Assembly: GCF_022662105.1 (NCBI RefSeq)
Contig: NZ_JAKMCP010000001.1
Coordinates: 868,001 to 932,000, forward strand
DNA from: Aestuariivivens sediminis
GTDB lineage: Bacteria > Bacteroidota > Bacteroidia > Flavobacteriales > Flavobacteriaceae
DNA length: 64,000 nt
Direction of reading: 5' to 3'
Part shown: one piece after another, positions 63,574-64,000 of the stretch
Position numbering within the stretch: the first letter of the stretch is position 1
Layout of the letters: each line of letters begins with the position of its first letter
Translations under genes and position numbers: made by a program
Notes under the pieces: model-generated
Databases searched by the model: none
What the model was told of the DNA's origin: nothing
Seen by the model: the letters and a program-made list of their open reading frames with translations, nothing else

Positions 63574-64000
63574 TTAATCATGAAGGTTTTTGGTTCTTAA
63601 ATAATTAAGTAATAATTCCGGCCTGTCCGTTTGAATCATATTCACGCCCTTTTCAACATACCATCCATAAATACTATCTGTATGAACAAGAGCCACGTCG
63701 TCTTCATATCCTGCATTAAGACTTTTCCAAAGGGAATTGACCCATACCTTGCTCCCCCTTTTTTTAATTATGGAAAACTTGTTAAGGACTTTAGAGGTAT
63801 CCGTAGAAAACACAAATTCAAAAGCCAAAGGCTTAATTTCATGTTGGTATGCTTCAATGATATCTTCTGCATCAACCTGTTTATCCAAATTAATGATGGG
63901 CATAAAAATGATGGAATCGAGTTTTGCTCCAAAATCTGATTTTACATCGGAAACCGATTTGTCATAGCCTTTAATGACCACTTGTTTTGCCGTGCCTGTT
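63574..64000 (-). CDS. glycerophosphodiester phosphodiesterase-like protein (partial, 5' end outside window)
   Basis: The frame runs to the right edge without a stop (visible residues begin TGTAKQVVIKGYDKSVSDVKSD); only the C-terminal 142 residues or so are seen. AKQVVIKGYDK, IKKRGSKVWVNSLWKSLNAGYEDD and WYVEKGVNMIQTDRPELLLNYL match the C-terminal half of GDPD-family TIM barrels, with the typical IQTDRPELL ending. Family enzymes release glycerol-3-phosphate from glycerophosphodiesters, which fits the GlpT-like neighbour. Catalytic His residues would lie outside the window. Confidence 0.85.
   Translation of the reverse strand, partial: TGTAKQVVIKGYDKSVSDVKSDFGAKLDSIIFMPIINLDKQVDAEDIIEAYQHEIKPLAFEFVFSTDTSKVLNKFSIIKKRGSKVWVNSLWKSLNAGYEDDVALVHTDSIYGWYVEKGVNMIQTDRPELLLNYLRTKNLHD

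Overview
The window is a chromosomal segment of a member of the Bacteroidota, almost certainly a marine-type flavobacterium. The evidence is a SusC/SusD pair, a PorZ-like type IX secretion component, a protein with a type IX sorting tail, LytS/LytTR signalling, a hybrid histidine kinase carrying its own AraC domain, AT-rich spacers, TAnnTTTG-type promoter boxes and no evident Shine-Dalgarno dependence. I see no CRISPR array, insertion sequence, prophage, replication origin or rRNA operon.

Layout. 1-11.3 kb (minus): acyltransferase-like membrane protein, LytTR regulator, LytS-type kinase, a large FG-GAP/ASPIC lipoprotein, then SusD and SusC with a strong terminator behind the SusCD pair. 11.6-13.8 kb: an UmuD-like protease without UmuC, RecX, and a JmjC/cupin protein. 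14.3-23.5 kb: biotin synthesis (bioB; bioF-bioD-bioA plus a ketoacyl synthase), with the agmatine-to-putrescine pair aguA/aguB inside the same block. 24-31 kb: PorZ-RecO-TonB receptor operon and glutamate dehydrogenase. 31-36.3 kb: small single genes (beta-barrel, DinB, ArsC/Spx-like, SGNH hydrolase, DUF6090).

36.3-44.7 kb (minus) is the most system-like region. An AraC regulator is followed by an acyl-CoA-dehydrogenase-like flavoprotein, a multispanning membrane protein, a DUF2461 protein, an RND/MMPL exporter, a LolA-like periplasmic carrier, a porin-like outer-membrane protein and a divergent AdoMet-decarboxylase-like protein (SpeD fold). Together they look like a regulated route for an unidentified hydrophobic cargo across the envelope.

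44.9-45.4 kb holds one intact tRNA-Arg(CCT). It is flanked by three extra copies of its 5' half on one side and three extra copies of its 3' half on the other, joined by CCTGCCTGC-rich linkers; two of the 3' halves are interrupted by a 28-bp hairpin. A related hairpin sits in an approximately 215-bp foldback element present twice (46.3 and 61.1 kb).

46.5-64 kb: MltF, a three-gene surface cassette with 60-bp coding repeats, a hybrid kinase starting at TTG, a lipoprotein esterase, a DUF1624 membrane protein, a GH78 rhamnosidase, and an SDR/organophosphate transporter/glycerophosphodiesterase cluster that runs off the right edge.
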